From Xanthomonas codiaei (lineage in GTDB: Bacteria; Pseudomonadota; Gammaproteobacteria; Xanthomonadales; Xanthomonadaceae): 64,000 nucleotides of DNA. Location of the stretch: NCBI RefSeq assembly GCF_002939785.1, contig NZ_MDEC01000009.1:62001-126000 (forward strand), in the 5' to 3' direction. The position numbers and the translations under genes are program-made. Positions 48,025-57,391 of this stretch are shown here, in pieces (position 1 is the stretch's first letter; the number at the start of each line of letters is the position of its first letter). The notes below the pieces were generated by a model that was given only the letters and a program-made list of their open reading frames with translations, had not been told where the DNA came from and made no database searches.

Positions 48025-48343
48025 GGCGCGGTCCCGGCGTCGTGCTGCCGCTCCTGCCGCCTGAGCATTCCGGTACGGGGCGTCAGGACGCTTGCTGCGG
48101 TTGGTCGCTGCCGTCAGCCCCCCATGCCTGGTCTGACAGCCAATCCGTCGGCACGATGGTCTGCATGGCATTCAGGCGGTCAGGCCGGGAGTGCGTCGGC
48201 GCGATCCGCACACGCCCCGCGTGGAATTCCGGTGTCATCGCGGCACCGTTTCGCCGGTGCCGTCCAGGTCCTGCATGTCCCGGCCGTGACGTGACCGGCC
48301 GCAGGCCCTACCATTCCCCCTCCATTTTCGTAGCACCGGCGCA
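48025..48343. other. Intergenic region between the GFA gene and rlmB
   Basis: About 320 bp with no convincing gene or repeat. The promoter of rlmB should lie in its right part; no clear -10/-35 pair is seen. Confidence 0.45.
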
Positions 48344-49093
48344 ATGAGCAAGAAGAACCAGTGGATCGTCGGCGTCAACGCCGTCGCCTCGTCCGTCGAG
48401 AACGACGCCGACAACGTGCGCGAGATCCTGATCGAGGCCGGCAGCAAGAACCCGCGGCTGACCGAGATCGAGGAACAGGCGCGCCGCAAGGGCATCGACG
48501 TGCGCCGGGTCAGTACCCAGGCGCTGGATGGCGTGGGCGGGCAGGTGCGCCACCAGGGCGTGGCCGCACGCTATGCGGCCGCGCGGCTGTGGGCCGAAAA
48601 CGAGCTGGAAGGCCTGGTCGAGGCCGCCGAAGGGCGTGCGCTGGTGCTGGTGCTCGATGGCGTGCAGGACCCGCATAACCTGGGTGCCTGCCTGCGCAGC
48701 GCGGCGGCGGCGGGCGTCACCGCAGTGGTGATCCCCAAGGACAAGTCGGCCACGGTGAATGCCACCGTGCGCAAGACCTCGGCCGGTGCTGCCGACCGTA
48801 TCCCGGTGGTGGCGGTGACCAACCTGGCGCGCTGCCTGCGCGACCTGCAGAAGCAGGGCGTGTGGCTGTACGGCCTGGCCGGCGAAGCGGAGGCCTCGCT
48901 GTACAGCGTGGACCTGCGCGGAAATGTCGGGCTGGTGCTCGGTGGCGAGGCCGATGGCCTGCGCCGGCTCACCCGCGAGCATTGCGACGGCCTGGTCAAG
49001 ATCCCGATGCCGGGCGAGATCGAAAGCCTCAATGTGTCGGTGGCTACCGGCGTGACCCTGTTCGAGGCCGTGCGCCAGCGCCTGGGCAAGTGA
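48344..49093 (+). CDS. rlmB: 23S rRNA (guanosine-2'-O-)-methyltransferase RlmB
   Basis: A 249-residue SpoU/TrmH-type (SPOUT) enzyme that methylates G2251 of 23S rRNA. The N-terminal substrate domain is at about 1-85 (GVNAVASSVENDADNVREIL). The knot domain has the three SpoU motifs: LDGVQDPHNLGACLRSAAAA, VGLVLGGEADGLRRLTREHC and IPMPGEIESLNVSVATGVTL. All are intact. Confidence 0.95.
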   Translation: MSKKNQWIVGVNAVASSVENDADNVREILIEAGSKNPRLTEIEEQARRKGIDVRRVSTQALDGVGGQVRHQGVAARYAAARLWAENELEGLVEAAEGRALVLVLDGVQDPHNLGACLRSAAAAGVTAVVIPKDKSATVNATVRKTSAGAADRIPVVAVTNLARCLRDLQKQGVWLYGLAGEAEASLYSVDLRGNVGLVLGGEADGLRRLTREHCDGLVKIPMPGEIESLNVSVATGVTLFEAVRQRLGK

Positions 49094-49472
49094 CCTTCCA
49101 AGGTTCGCACAGCGGGTGAAGCGCTTGGAGCAGCGAACAACACTGCTGCGCTCACCGCCAGGCGGGCGGGGCCGGTGTTCGGTGCGGCATGTACCGCTCC
49201 TACACACGGGTTCCTCCGCCTCGTCCGCACCCACCTGACGACCGCTCGCTACGTTTTGGTAGCCACTCATGGAGTGCCGAATGCGTGCCGCTCACGCGCG
49301 TGGGCGACGATCGAATCTGCGCAGATCGCCGCCTGGAGTCGGTTGATGCGGCCACGCAGGATGCGTACGCAACGCTGCTGGATCAACGCTTGCGGCGCCC
49401 GGTGCCGCAGGCGCGCAGCGCACACGCGGCTTTTTGCCTACCATATCGGCAGCAAACGGCGTGTCGTGTCTG
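49094..49472. other. Intergenic region between rlmB and the diguanylate cyclase gene
   Basis: About 380 bp. No gene or repeat is recognised. A frame across it has no ribosome binding site. The cyclase promoter is expected here. Confidence 0.4.
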
Positions 49473-52400
49473 ATGAAACTTGGGGTGGGCGCCTGCGGTA
49501 GGGGCGAGAATGGGGACGCCGGCCAGGCGTCGGCACGACGGCATAGGCAGTGGCGGCGCTGGCTCGGTGCCGGTGTGTGCGTGCTGCTGATGCTGTGCGC
49601 GCTTGCGGCGAGCGCAGCGCCGGTCGCCACCGCGCCACTGCGCGACTACGCCATCGACAGCTGGAGTTCGCGCAACGGCCTGCCGCACAACTCGCTGCGC
49701 GATATCGCCCAGACGCCCGACGGCGCGCTGTGGTTCGCCACCTGGGAAGGGCTGGTACGCTACAACGGCCTGGAATTCAGCGTCATCGACCGCAGCACCC
49801 GGCCCGGACTGCCCGATAACGGCGTGGGCGCACTGTATGTGGATCGCGATGGTGCGCTCTGGCTCAGCGATGCGCGCGGCAATCTGGTGCGCCGTAGCGC
49901 CGACGGGCAATGGCGGCACTGGCAGCGTAGCGGGCAGTGGCCGCAGGCGCTGATCCACGCGATGACCATGGATGCCGACGGCCGCATGTGGCTGCTGTTC
50001 GAGGGCCACGGGCTGGGCTGCCTATGGCCGGATGGGCGCTTTGACTATTTTCCGCCGCGCGACGGTGTGCCGCTGCAGAGCAGTTTTCCGCGCATGCTGT
50101 TCGACGATCGTGGCCGGCTGTTGATCGGCACGCTGGATGGATTGATCTATCGCGAGCCGGACGGACGCATGCACCGCGCGCCGGCGGCATTCGGCTTGCC
50201 GCCCGGTCTGGCCTGGCCGTACCGCGCCCCAAACGGCACTCTGTGGGTGGTGGCGGGCGAGGGGTTGTACCGGTTGCACGATGAACGCGCCGAACGGGTG
50301 CATCGGGTGCCGGGACAGGGCCACTTCACCGCGATGCTGCAGGATCGCAATGGCGATCTGTGGCTGGGCAGCGAAAACCAGGGCCTGCTGCGCATCGGCA
50401 GCCATGGCGTGGAGTACCTGCCTGCTGGGCGTAGCCTGCCCACCGGGCGCATCGTCAGCCTGCGCGAGGATGCCGAAGGCAGCATCTGGGTGGGCGCCAA
50501 CGGCGGCCTGTTCCGTCTGCGCGAGACCTTGTTCAGCAGCTACAGCCAGCGCGACGGCCTGAGCGGCGACTACGCCCGTGCGGTGCTGGAAGACCGCGAT
50601 GGCAGCCTCTGGATCGCCGGCACCGCGGGCCTGGACCGCATGTTGCCGGATGGCCGGATCGTCCAGGTGCCGGTGGCCACGCCATCGGGGCGCCGGCTAT
50701 CGGTGCTCAGCCTGGCGCTGGATCGGCGCGGCGATCTGTGGGTGGGCACCTACGCCGACGGCGTCTTCGTGCTGCGTGATGGACAACTGCTGCAGCACGT
50801 CGGTGAGGCGCAAGGCATTCCCAGCGGCCATATCCGTGCTATCGCGATCGACGCGCAGCAGGCGGTGTGGCTGGCCACCCAACGCGGCGTGGTGAAGCTG
50901 GTGGATGGCAAACGCGTGCCGTTGGCGATCGCCGGTCTGCCCGATGGCGTGATCACCGCGCTGGCCAGCGTCGATGGCGCGTTGTGGATCGGCTCGGTCG
51001 ACGGGGCGGCGGTGTTGCGCGATGGCAGGGTGCAGCAACTGGATCTGGAACGCCTGGGTGGCGCGCGCAGCGTGTTCGGTTTCCAGGCGATCGGCGACGC
51101 GGTCTGGATCTCCACCGATCGCGGCCTGTACCGCGTGCGTGGCGGCACGCTGGCGCGCGTGGGCCTGGAGCAGGGCATGCCGGTGGACACCGTGTTCCAG
51201 CTCATCGACGACCGCCTGGGCAATGCCTGGATCAGCAGTAACCGGGGCGTGCTGCGCACCGGGTTCGCCGCGCTCGATGCGGTTGCCGACGGACGCGGCA
51301 CGCTCGCCATCGAGCGCTATGGCGAGATCGACGGCATGGGCAATGCGCAGGCCAACGGTAGCTCCGGTCCGAGCATGATCGAACGCGCGGATGGGTCGGT
51401 GTGGGTGGTCACGGCCGGTGGCGTGAGCATGGTCGATCCCGCGCGGCTGCAGCGCTTTCGCGAACGGCGCCCGCCGCCGGCGGTGATCGAAAGCGTGCAG
51501 CAGGACGGCCGCCCGCTGGCCTGGCGGCAGCAGGCGCAGTTGCCAGGCGGCGACCGGCTCAACATCTCGTATGCGGGCATGAGTTTTCTGCTGTCCGAGC
51601 GCATCGAGTACCGCACCCGCCTGGATGGGCTGGACAACGTGTGGATCGACCGCGGCCGCCAGCGTAGCGTGGAATTCATCGGCCTGCCGCCGGGTCACTA
51701 CAGCTTGCGCGTGTCCGCGCGCCACCCGGGCGGGGCATGGAGCCGGCAGGAAGCGCGCTGGACCTTCGAGGTGCTGCCGTTGTGGTGGCAGCGCCAGGAC
51801 GTGCGGTTTGCCGCCGTGCTGGGCGCGCTGTTCGCACTGGCATTGCTGTATCGGATGCTGCTGCATCGCTACAAGACCCATAACGACCGCCTGGCCGAGC
51901 TGGTCCGCAAGCGCACGCAGGACCTGCAGCTGCAGGCGCAACGCCTGCTGCAGGCCAATCAGGAAAAGAGCGAATTGCTGACCCGGCTGCGCATCAAGTC
52001 CGATGTGTTCGAACGCCAGGCGCACGAAGACGCATTGACCGGGTTGCCGAACCGCCGCCATTTCGATGAAGCGCTGGCGCGCGATCTCAGCCGTGCACGC
52101 CGCAGCGGCCGGCCGCTGGTGCTGGCGATCCTGGACATCGACCATTTCAAGCGCATCAACGACCGCTATTCGCATGCCAGCGGCGACGCGGTGCTGCACG
52201 AGGTGGGCGCGCTGCTTACCGCCGCCGCACGCGCTTCGGATCTACCAGCCCGCCTGGGCGGCGAAGAGTTCGCCCTGCTGCTGGCCGATACCACCCTGGC
52301 CGATGCGCACGCGTTGTGCCTGCGCATTCGCGCGCTCTTCCACGCGCGAAACGACTGGGGTGGCGTGCAAGGCCTGCAGGTGACCTTCAGTGCCGGCATC

Positions 52401-52505
52401 GCCGAACTGCGCGACGAGGACACCGGCTCGTCGCTGATGCAGCGCGCCGATCACGCCTTGTACGAAGCCAAGAGCGCGGGGCGCGACCGGATCGGCGGGG
52501 CTTAG
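49473..52505 (+). CDS. Periplasmic-propeller sensor diguanylate cyclase
   Basis: Encodes 1010 residues. A basic N-terminus and signal anchor (WLGAGVCVLLMLCALAAS) are followed by about fourteen two-component-regulator propeller units of about 40 residues (DGALWFATWEGLVRYNG, GDLWVGTYADGVFVLRDG). A Y_Y_Y domain is at about 670-760 (LNISYAGMSFLLSERIEYRT) and a membrane helix near 785-805. A coiled coil leads to a GGDEF domain at about 850-1008 with active site RLGGEEFALLLAD. An inhibitory I-site RASD sits five residues before GGEEF. So it should make c-di-GMP in response to a periplasmic ligand, and be product-inhibited. The ligand is unknown. Confidence 0.93.
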   Translation: MKLGVGACGRGENGDAGQASARRHRQWRRWLGAGVCVLLMLCALAASAAPVATAPLRDYAIDSWSSRNGLPHNSLRDIAQTPDGALWFATWEGLVRYNGLEFSVIDRSTRPGLPDNGVGALYVDRDGALWLSDARGNLVRRSADGQWRHWQRSGQWPQALIHAMTMDADGRMWLLFEGHGLGCLWPDGRFDYFPPRDGVPLQSSFPRMLFDDRGRLLIGTLDGLIYREPDGRMHRAPAAFGLPPGLAWPYRAPNGTLWVVAGEGLYRLHDERAERVHRVPGQGHFTAMLQDRNGDLWLGSENQGLLRIGSHGVEYLPAGRSLPTGRIVSLREDAEGSIWVGANGGLFRLRETLFSSYSQRDGLSGDYARAVLEDRDGSLWIAGTAGLDRMLPDGRIVQVPVATPSGRRLSVLSLALDRRGDLWVGTYADGVFVLRDGQLLQHVGEAQGIPSGHIRAIAIDAQQAVWLATQRGVVKLVDGKRVPLAIAGLPDGVITALASVDGALWIGSVDGAAVLRDGRVQQLDLERLGGARSVFGFQAIGDAVWISTDRGLYRVRGGTLARVGLEQGMPVDTVFQLIDDRLGNAWISSNRGVLRTGFAALDAVADGRGTLAIERYGEIDGMGNAQANGSSGPSMIERADGSVWVVTAGGVSMVDPARLQRFRERRPPPAVIESVQQDGRPLAWRQQAQLPGGDRLNISYAGMSFLLSERIEYRTRLDGLDNVWIDRGRQRSVEFIGLPPGHYSLRVSARHPGGAWSRQEARWTFEVLPLWWQRQDVRFAAVLGALFALALLYRMLLHRYKTHNDRLAELVRKRTQDLQLQAQRLLQANQEKSELLTRLRIKSDVFERQAHEDALTGLPNRRHFDEALARDLSRARRSGRPLVLAILDIDHFKRINDRYSHASGDAVLHEVGALLTAAARASDLPARLGGEEFALLLADTTLADAHALCLRIRALFHARNDWGGVQGLQVTFSAGIAELRDEDTGSSLMQRADHALYEAKSAGRDRIGGA

Positions 52506-52761
52506 GGGCGGGGATTGGGGATTGGGGATTTGGGATTCGGGATTCGGGATTTGTGAAGCGTGGCGTTGACGCTCTTTGTGTCCGGGCGGAAGACCGGACG
52601 CTTTCATCAAATGAGGGGTTCGAGCCGATGGCGAAGATGCGCCTGTGAAAAGCCATGCGGGCTATGCATCGGTTGCTCTGAATTTTTAGCATGCACGCCG
52701 ACTTTCAGCCCAAGCGCAGCACGCCCTTGCCAATCCCGAATCCCGAATTCCCAATCCCGAC
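52506..52761. repeat. GGGATTC-type inverted repeat, copy 5 (arms 52506-52552 and 52729-52761)
   Basis: The left arm has six G-runs spaced by ATT or ATTC. The right arm has CCAATCCCGAATCCCGAATT. About 175 bp of unremarkable sequence lies between. It fills the space between the convergent cyclase and RNase T-like genes, touching both stop codons. Confidence 0.8.
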
Positions 52762-53397
52762 CTAAACCGGCCCAGGCCACGCATTGGCGATCGTGCAGAA
52801 CAGCCGTGCGGTCTGCTCGGTGTCGTAGACCGCGCTGTGCGCGTCTGCCGTGTTCCACTCCAGCCCGGCCGCCTGCGCGGCGCGCGCCAGCACCGTCTGC
52901 CCGTAGGCGACGCCGGCCAGGGTGACCGTATCGAACACGCTGAAGGGGTGGAACGGGTTGCGCTTGTGCCCCACGCGCGCCACCGCCGCGTTGAGGAAGT
53001 TCAGGTCGAAATGCGCGTTGTGGCCGACCAGGATCGCGCGTTGGCAGCCGTATTTCTTCACCGCCGCGCGCACTGGAGCGAACACGTGGTCCAGCGCGTC
53101 CTTTTCCTGCTTGGCGAAGCGGAACGGGTGATCGAGCACGATGCCGGTGATCTCCAGCGACTTCGGGTCGATCTCCAGTCCGGGAGCCGGCACCAGATGC
53201 GCGCTGGCGGTCTGACCGGGGAAGAACCGTCCCTGGTCGTCCATTTCGATCGGCACGCAGGCGATTTCCAGCAGTGCATGCCTGTTCCAGTCGAAGCCAC
53301 CTGTCTCCACATCGACCACCACCGGCAGATAGCCGCGGAAACGCCGTGACATCGGCAGGAAAGTGGCAGCAGGCTGTGGGTCGACCGGTTCGTTCAT
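52762..53397 (-). CDS. rnt: Ribonuclease T-like 3'-5' exonuclease (DEDDh family)
   Basis: Encodes 211 residues. The DEDDh active site is clear: [19 protein letters not shown] (ExoI), [19 protein letters not shown] (ExoII) and [18 protein letters not shown] (ExoIII with His and Asp). RNase T trims 3' ends of tRNA and other stable RNA, acting as a dimer. I use the start [14 protein letters not shown], eight bases after TAGG; an ATG two codons upstream is too close to it. It converges on the cyclase gene. Confidence 0.92.
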   Translation of the reverse strand: MNEPVDPQPAATFLPMSRRFRGYLPVVVDVETGGFDWNRHALLEIACVPIEMDDQGRFFPGQTASAHLVPAPGLEIDPKSLEITGIVLDHPFRFAKQEKDALDHVFAPVRAAVKKYGCQRAILVGHNAHFDLNFLNAAVARVGHKRNPFHPFSVFDTVTLAGVAYGQTVLARAAQAAGLEWNTADAHSAVYDTEQTARLFCTIANAWPGPV

Positions 53398-53607
53398 CCG
53401 CATAGCCTAGCAGGTCGCACCCCGGGCCTGACTGGCTCATCGTCGGCCATCTCCGCCCTGGCGTTCGGCACGTCCAGCCGGTGGGTTGCGGCCCTGCGTC
53501 GGCAGGCGCGCGCGCTGGGCGCGGCGAGCAGGGCGTACGCGGTCAGAAAGTGGGGACCTCCGTGGTGCCGAACCCGTCGCCCGTAGCGGCGACGCGCAGC
53601 GCGATCG

Positions 53608-53646
53608 AAAAAAGAAGGCCCGACCCAAGTGCCTGCGGGTCGGGCC
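53608..53646 (-). terminator. Rho-independent terminator of the pst-phoU operon
   Basis: On the minus strand GGCCCGACCC pairs with GGGTCGGGCC, with a 10-base loop, and is followed by TTCTTTTTT. It lies about 100 bases past the phoU stop. The rest of the 350-bp gap to rnt holds nothing I recognise. Confidence 0.92.
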
Positions 53647-53744
53647 ACTCTAACGACGCTGTGAGCGACAGGCGGCGATCGGCGGGGCAGGCGCTCGCGC
53701 GACGGCGCTAGCCGGGCGTGCCGTGCGCGCGCCTGTGCAGCGGC

Positions 53745-54455
53745 TCAGATCACGCCGGTCGTGCTGGTGTCGTCGCGCTTGACGCGCGGCGGCAGCGGCT
53801 GTTCGCCGTGCACCAGGAACCACACGTTCTCGGCGATGTTGGTGGCGTGATCGCCGATGCGTTCCAGGTTCTTGGCCATGAACAGCAGGTGCGTGCACGG
53901 GGTGATGTTGCGCGGGTCTTCCATCATGTAGGTGAGCAGCTCGCGGAACAACGCGGTGTACTGGGCATCCAGGCGCGCGTCTTCGTCGCGCACCCGGATC
54001 GCGGCGTTGGCGTCCTTGTCGCGGTAAGCCTGCACCGCTTCGCGCACCGCATCGGCGGCCATCTGGCCGAGCGCGCGCAGGCCCACGGTCTGCGGCAGCG
54101 GCGGTGCGGCATTGAGCGCGATCGAGCGCTTGGCCACGTTCGCGGCGTAGTCGCCGATGCGTTCGATATCGGCCGGAATCCGCAGGCCGGCCAGGATTTC
54201 GCGCAGGTCGCGCGCCATCGGACCGCGCAGGGCCAGACGCATCACGTCATGGCTGATCGCGTGTTCCAGCGCGTCGATCGCTTCGTCGTTGACCACGATG
54301 CGGTGTGCGGCGTTGTCATCGCGACGCTCGACCACGTCCAGCGCCGCCTCCAGCTGCGCCACCGCCGTATCGCCCATGCGCACGATCTCGGCGACGAGAC
54401 GGTGCTGCTCCTCGTCGTAGCTTTTGACGATATGGTCGTTGAGGTGCTGGTTCAT
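53745..54455 (-). CDS. phoU: Phosphate transport regulator PhoU
   Basis: Encodes 236 residues, two PhoU repeats of three helices each. Repeat 1 has RLALRGPMARDLREILAGLR and IPADIERIGDYAANVAKRS; repeat 2 has THLLFMAKNLERIGDHATNI. The ExxxD metal sites are present. PhoU links the PstSCAB transporter to the PhoR kinase and keeps the Pho regulon off when phosphate is plentiful. It is the last gene of the operon, 127 bp after pstB. Confidence 0.96.
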   Translation of the reverse strand: MNQHLNDHIVKSYDEEQHRLVAEIVRMGDTAVAQLEAALDVVERRDDNAAHRIVVNDEAIDALEHAISHDVMRLALRGPMARDLREILAGLRIPADIERIGDYAANVAKRSIALNAAPPLPQTVGLRALGQMAADAVREAVQAYRDKDANAAIRVRDEDARLDAQYTALFRELLTYMMEDPRNITPCTHLLFMAKNLERIGDHATNIAENVWFLVHGEQPLPPRVKRDDTSTTGVI

Positions 54456-54582
54456 CGTGGTCTCGTTCGTGGCAGTGGTGGATGTCCGCCGTAACCTTGG
54501 CGACATGGCACAGGATGCAAATGTCGTGCCGGGCGGTGCGGCGGAACTGCGTCAATGCGGCGTTGCGCTGGCGCGCCTGACA

Positions 54583-55413
54583 TCAACCGAACCGGCCGGT
54601 GATGTAGTCCTCGGTCTGCTGCTTGGAGGGCTGGGAAAAGATGGTTTCGGTGCGGTCGTGTTCGATCAGGTCGCCCAGGTACATGAAGGCGGTGTAGTCG
54701 GATACGCGCGCGGCCTGCTGCATGTTGTGGGTCACGATCACGATGGTGTAGTCGCGCTTGAGTTCTTCCACCAACTGTTCGATGCGGCTGGTGGAGATCG
54801 GGTCCAGCGCCGAGGTCGGTTCGTCCAGCAGCAGTACGTCCGGCCGCAGGGCCACCGCGCGTGCGATGCACAGGCGCTGCTGCTGGCCACCGGACAGGCC
54901 CAGCGCGCTTTGTCCCAGCTTGTCCTTGACCTCGTCCCACAGCGCGCCCTGGCGCAGCGCCTGCTCGACGCGGTTCTGCATGTCGGCCTTGGAGAGTTTT
55001 TCGTGATGGCGGATGCCGTAGGCCACGTTCTCGAAGATCGTCATCGGAAACGGCACCGGCTTCTGGAACACCATGCCGACCTTGCTGCGCAGGCGGTTCA
55101 TCGGGTACTTCGGCGACAGGATGTTCTCGCCGTCCAGCAGCACCTCGCCGCGTGCGTCCATCTTCGGATACAGCGCATAGATGCGGTTGAAGATGCGCAG
55201 CAGGGTCGACTTGCCGCAACCGGAAGGCCCGATCAGCGCGGTGACGCGTTTTTCCGGGATTTCCAGGTTGATGCCTTTCAGTGCGTGGTACTTGTCGTAG
55301 TAGAAATCCAGATTGCGTGCGGCCACCTTCACCGGCGTCTGCGCAGTCGGCGCCCCCTTGGCGGCCGGAACAGCGATGCGATGCATCGGCTTGGCGTTTT
55401 GGAGATCGTTCAT
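54583..55413 (-). CDS. pstB: Phosphate ABC transporter ATPase
   Basis: Encodes 276 residues: Walker [22 protein letters not shown]-loop [20 protein letters not shown], signature [17 protein letters not shown], Walker [15 protein letters not shown] and H-loop [20 protein letters not shown]. It powers high-affinity phosphate import with PstC and PstA. An N-terminal stretch of about 28 residues precedes the ATPase core, typical of this genus group. It is 22 bp after pstA. Confidence 0.97.
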   Translation of the reverse strand: MNDLQNAKPMHRIAVPAAKGAPTAQTPVKVAARNLDFYYDKYHALKGINLEIPEKRVTALIGPSGCGKSTLLRIFNRIYALYPKMDARGEVLLDGENILSPKYPMNRLRSKVGMVFQKPVPFPMTIFENVAYGIRHHEKLSKADMQNRVEQALRQGALWDEVKDKLGQSALGLSGGQQQRLCIARAVALRPDVLLLDEPTSALDPISTSRIEQLVEELKRDYTIVIVTHNMQQAARVSDYTAFMYLGDLIEHDRTETIFSQPSKQQTEDYITGRFG

Positions 55414-55435
55414 GTCAGGTGTCCGGAAAGAAAGG

Positions 55436-56305
55436 TCAGTCATTGGAAATCTTGGTGCGCAACAGCAGCGCGCGTGCGCCCAGGCTCACCAACAACACGA
55501 AGACGGTCAGCACCAGTGCGCCGGCCCAGGCCAGCGTCTGCCAGGACTCGTACGGGCTGCCGGCAAACTGGTTCATGATCACCGGCACGCTGGCCATCGG
55601 CTGGAAGATATTGCTGTTCCAGTACTGATTGCCGAACGCGGTGAACAACAGCGGCGCGGTTTCGCCGCTGATGCGCGCCAGCGCCAGCAGCACGCCGGTG
55701 ACGATGCCGGCCGAGGCGCTGCGGTACAGCACCTGCACGGTCACCTTCCACTGCGGAATGCCCAGCGACAGCGCCGCTTCGCGCATCTGCGCCGGCACCA
55801 GCCGCAGCATCTCGTCGGTGGTGCGTACCACCACCGGCAGTACGATGAAGGCCAGCGACAACGCACCGGCAAACGCCGAAAAGCGCCCGCCGGTCTGCAT
55901 CACGTACAAGGTGTAGACGAACAGGCCCAGCACGATCGACGGCGCCGACAACAGGATGTCGTTGACGAAGCGCACCACGATGCCGGCCTTGCGTGCATTG
56001 CCGTATTCGGCCAGCCAGGTGCCGGCGGCCACGCCCAGCGGAGTGCCGATCGCCAGCGCCAGCCCGCACATCACCGCGCTACCGAAGAAGGCATTGAGCA
56101 AGCCACCTTCCTGCATCGGCGGCGGGGTCATCTTGGTGAACAGATTGATATCGATGCCGGGCACGCCCTTGGACAGCAGTGTCCACAGGATCCAGGCCAG
56201 GAAGAACAGCCCGAACAAGGCGGTGATGCACGACAACAGCAGCGCCACCGCATTGGTGATGCGGCGCCGGTTGTACAGCGATTGCGAAACGGAAGAAGCG
56301 GACAT
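55436..56305 (-). CDS. pstA: Phosphate ABC transporter permease
   Basis: Encodes 289 residues with six predicted membrane helices ([20 protein letters not shown] is the first). It has the binding-protein-dependent transport EAA-like loop in [20 protein letters not shown]. Conserved PstA segments [20 protein letters not shown] and [15 protein letters not shown] are present. It pairs with PstC in the membrane. Its start codon overlaps the pstC stop by one base (TGATG). Confidence 0.95.
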   Translation of the reverse strand: MSASSVSQSLYNRRRITNAVALLLSCITALFGLFFLAWILWTLLSKGVPGIDINLFTKMTPPPMQEGGLLNAFFGSAVMCGLALAIGTPLGVAAGTWLAEYGNARKAGIVVRFVNDILLSAPSIVLGLFVYTLYVMQTGGRFSAFAGALSLAFIVLPVVVRTTDEMLRLVPAQMREAALSLGIPQWKVTVQVLYRSASAGIVTGVLLALARISGETAPLLFTAFGNQYWNSNIFQPMASVPVIMNQFAGSPYESWQTLAWAGALVLTVFVLLVSLGARALLLRTKISND

Positions 56306-57279
56306 CAGTTGCCCTCCCGGCGCGAGAGCTGCATCAGCATGAAGCGCGCAATGGCCAGCACGATGAAGGTCACGATGAACAGCACGAAGCCCAGCAGCAA
56401 CAGGGCCGAACGGTAGGTTTCGGTGGCCTCGCCGAAGTCATTGGCGATCAATGCAGCAATGGTGGTGCCCGGCTCCAGCAGCGACGGCGACAGCCGCACC
56501 GTGTTGCCGACCACGAAAGCGACCGCCATGGTTTCGCCCAGCGCACGCCCCAGGCCCAGGAATACGCCGCCGATCACCGCCGAGCGGGTATAGGGCAGTA
56601 CGATGTCCCAGCTCACTTCCCACTTGGTGGAGCCCAGCGCGTACGCCGATTCCTTCAGGCGCGTCGGCACGGTCAGGAACACTTCGCGCATCACCGAGGA
56701 AATGAAGGGGATCACCATGATCGCCAGCACGAAGCCGGCGGTCAGCAGGCCGATCCCCAGCGGCGGGCCCTGGAACAGGGGGCCGATCAGTGGCAGCGTG
56801 CCGAGATGGTCGTTGAGCCAGGGCGTCACGTGCTCGGTCATCACTGGCACCAGCACGAACAGGCCCCACATGCCGTAGATGATCGACGGAATGCCGGCCA
56901 GCAGTTCGATGGCGGTGCCGACCGGGCCACGCAGCCAGCGCGGCGCCACCTCGGTCAGGAAGAAGGCGATCCCGAAGCTCACCGGCACCGCGATCACCAT
57001 CGCGATCACGGCCGTGACCAAGGTGCCGTAGATCGGCGCCAGCGCGCCGTACTTGTTTTCCACCGGATTCCAGTCGGCGGAATAGAAGAAACTCAGGCCC
57101 TGCATCTGCAGGGCATGGCGTCCGCCCCACAGCATCGACAGTGCCGCGCTGCCGAGCGCCAGCAGCACGAATACGACAGTGGCGGCCAGCGCAAGCTTGA
57201 ACAGGCGATCGGCGCGCGCATCGCGCAGGTCGCGGCCGCGGGGTGCGGTCATCGCTTCGGGGATTGCGGTGGCATTCAT
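56305..57279 (-). CDS. pstC: Phosphate ABC transporter permease
   Basis: Encodes 324 residues with six or more hydrophobic segments. It shows the PstC features GIAFFLTEVAPRWLRGPVGT and IELLAGIPSIIYGMWGLFVL, and the EAA-like loop ESAYALGSTKWEVSWDIVLP. With PstA it forms the phosphate channel. It starts 112 bp after the pstS-like lipoprotein gene and is translationally coupled to pstA. Confidence 0.96.
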   Translation of the reverse strand: MNATAIPEAMTAPRGRDLRDARADRLFKLALAATVVFVLLALGSAALSMLWGGRHALQMQGLSFFYSADWNPVENKYGALAPIYGTLVTAVIAMVIAVPVSFGIAFFLTEVAPRWLRGPVGTAIELLAGIPSIIYGMWGLFVLVPVMTEHVTPWLNDHLGTLPLIGPLFQGPPLGIGLLTAGFVLAIMVIPFISSVMREVFLTVPTRLKESAYALGSTKWEVSWDIVLPYTRSAVIGGVFLGLGRALGETMAVAFVVGNTVRLSPSLLEPGTTIAALIANDFGEATETYRSALLLLGFVLFIVTFIVLAIARFMLMQLSRREGN

Positions 57280-57391
57280 TCGATTGAACCCGTCACCCGC
57301 GCGGTGGCGGGAGCGTGAGACATCAGGAACGGCGAGGCGCCCTCAGGCACCCCGCCACCGCGCAGCCCGCCGCGCAGGCGGGATGCAGGCA

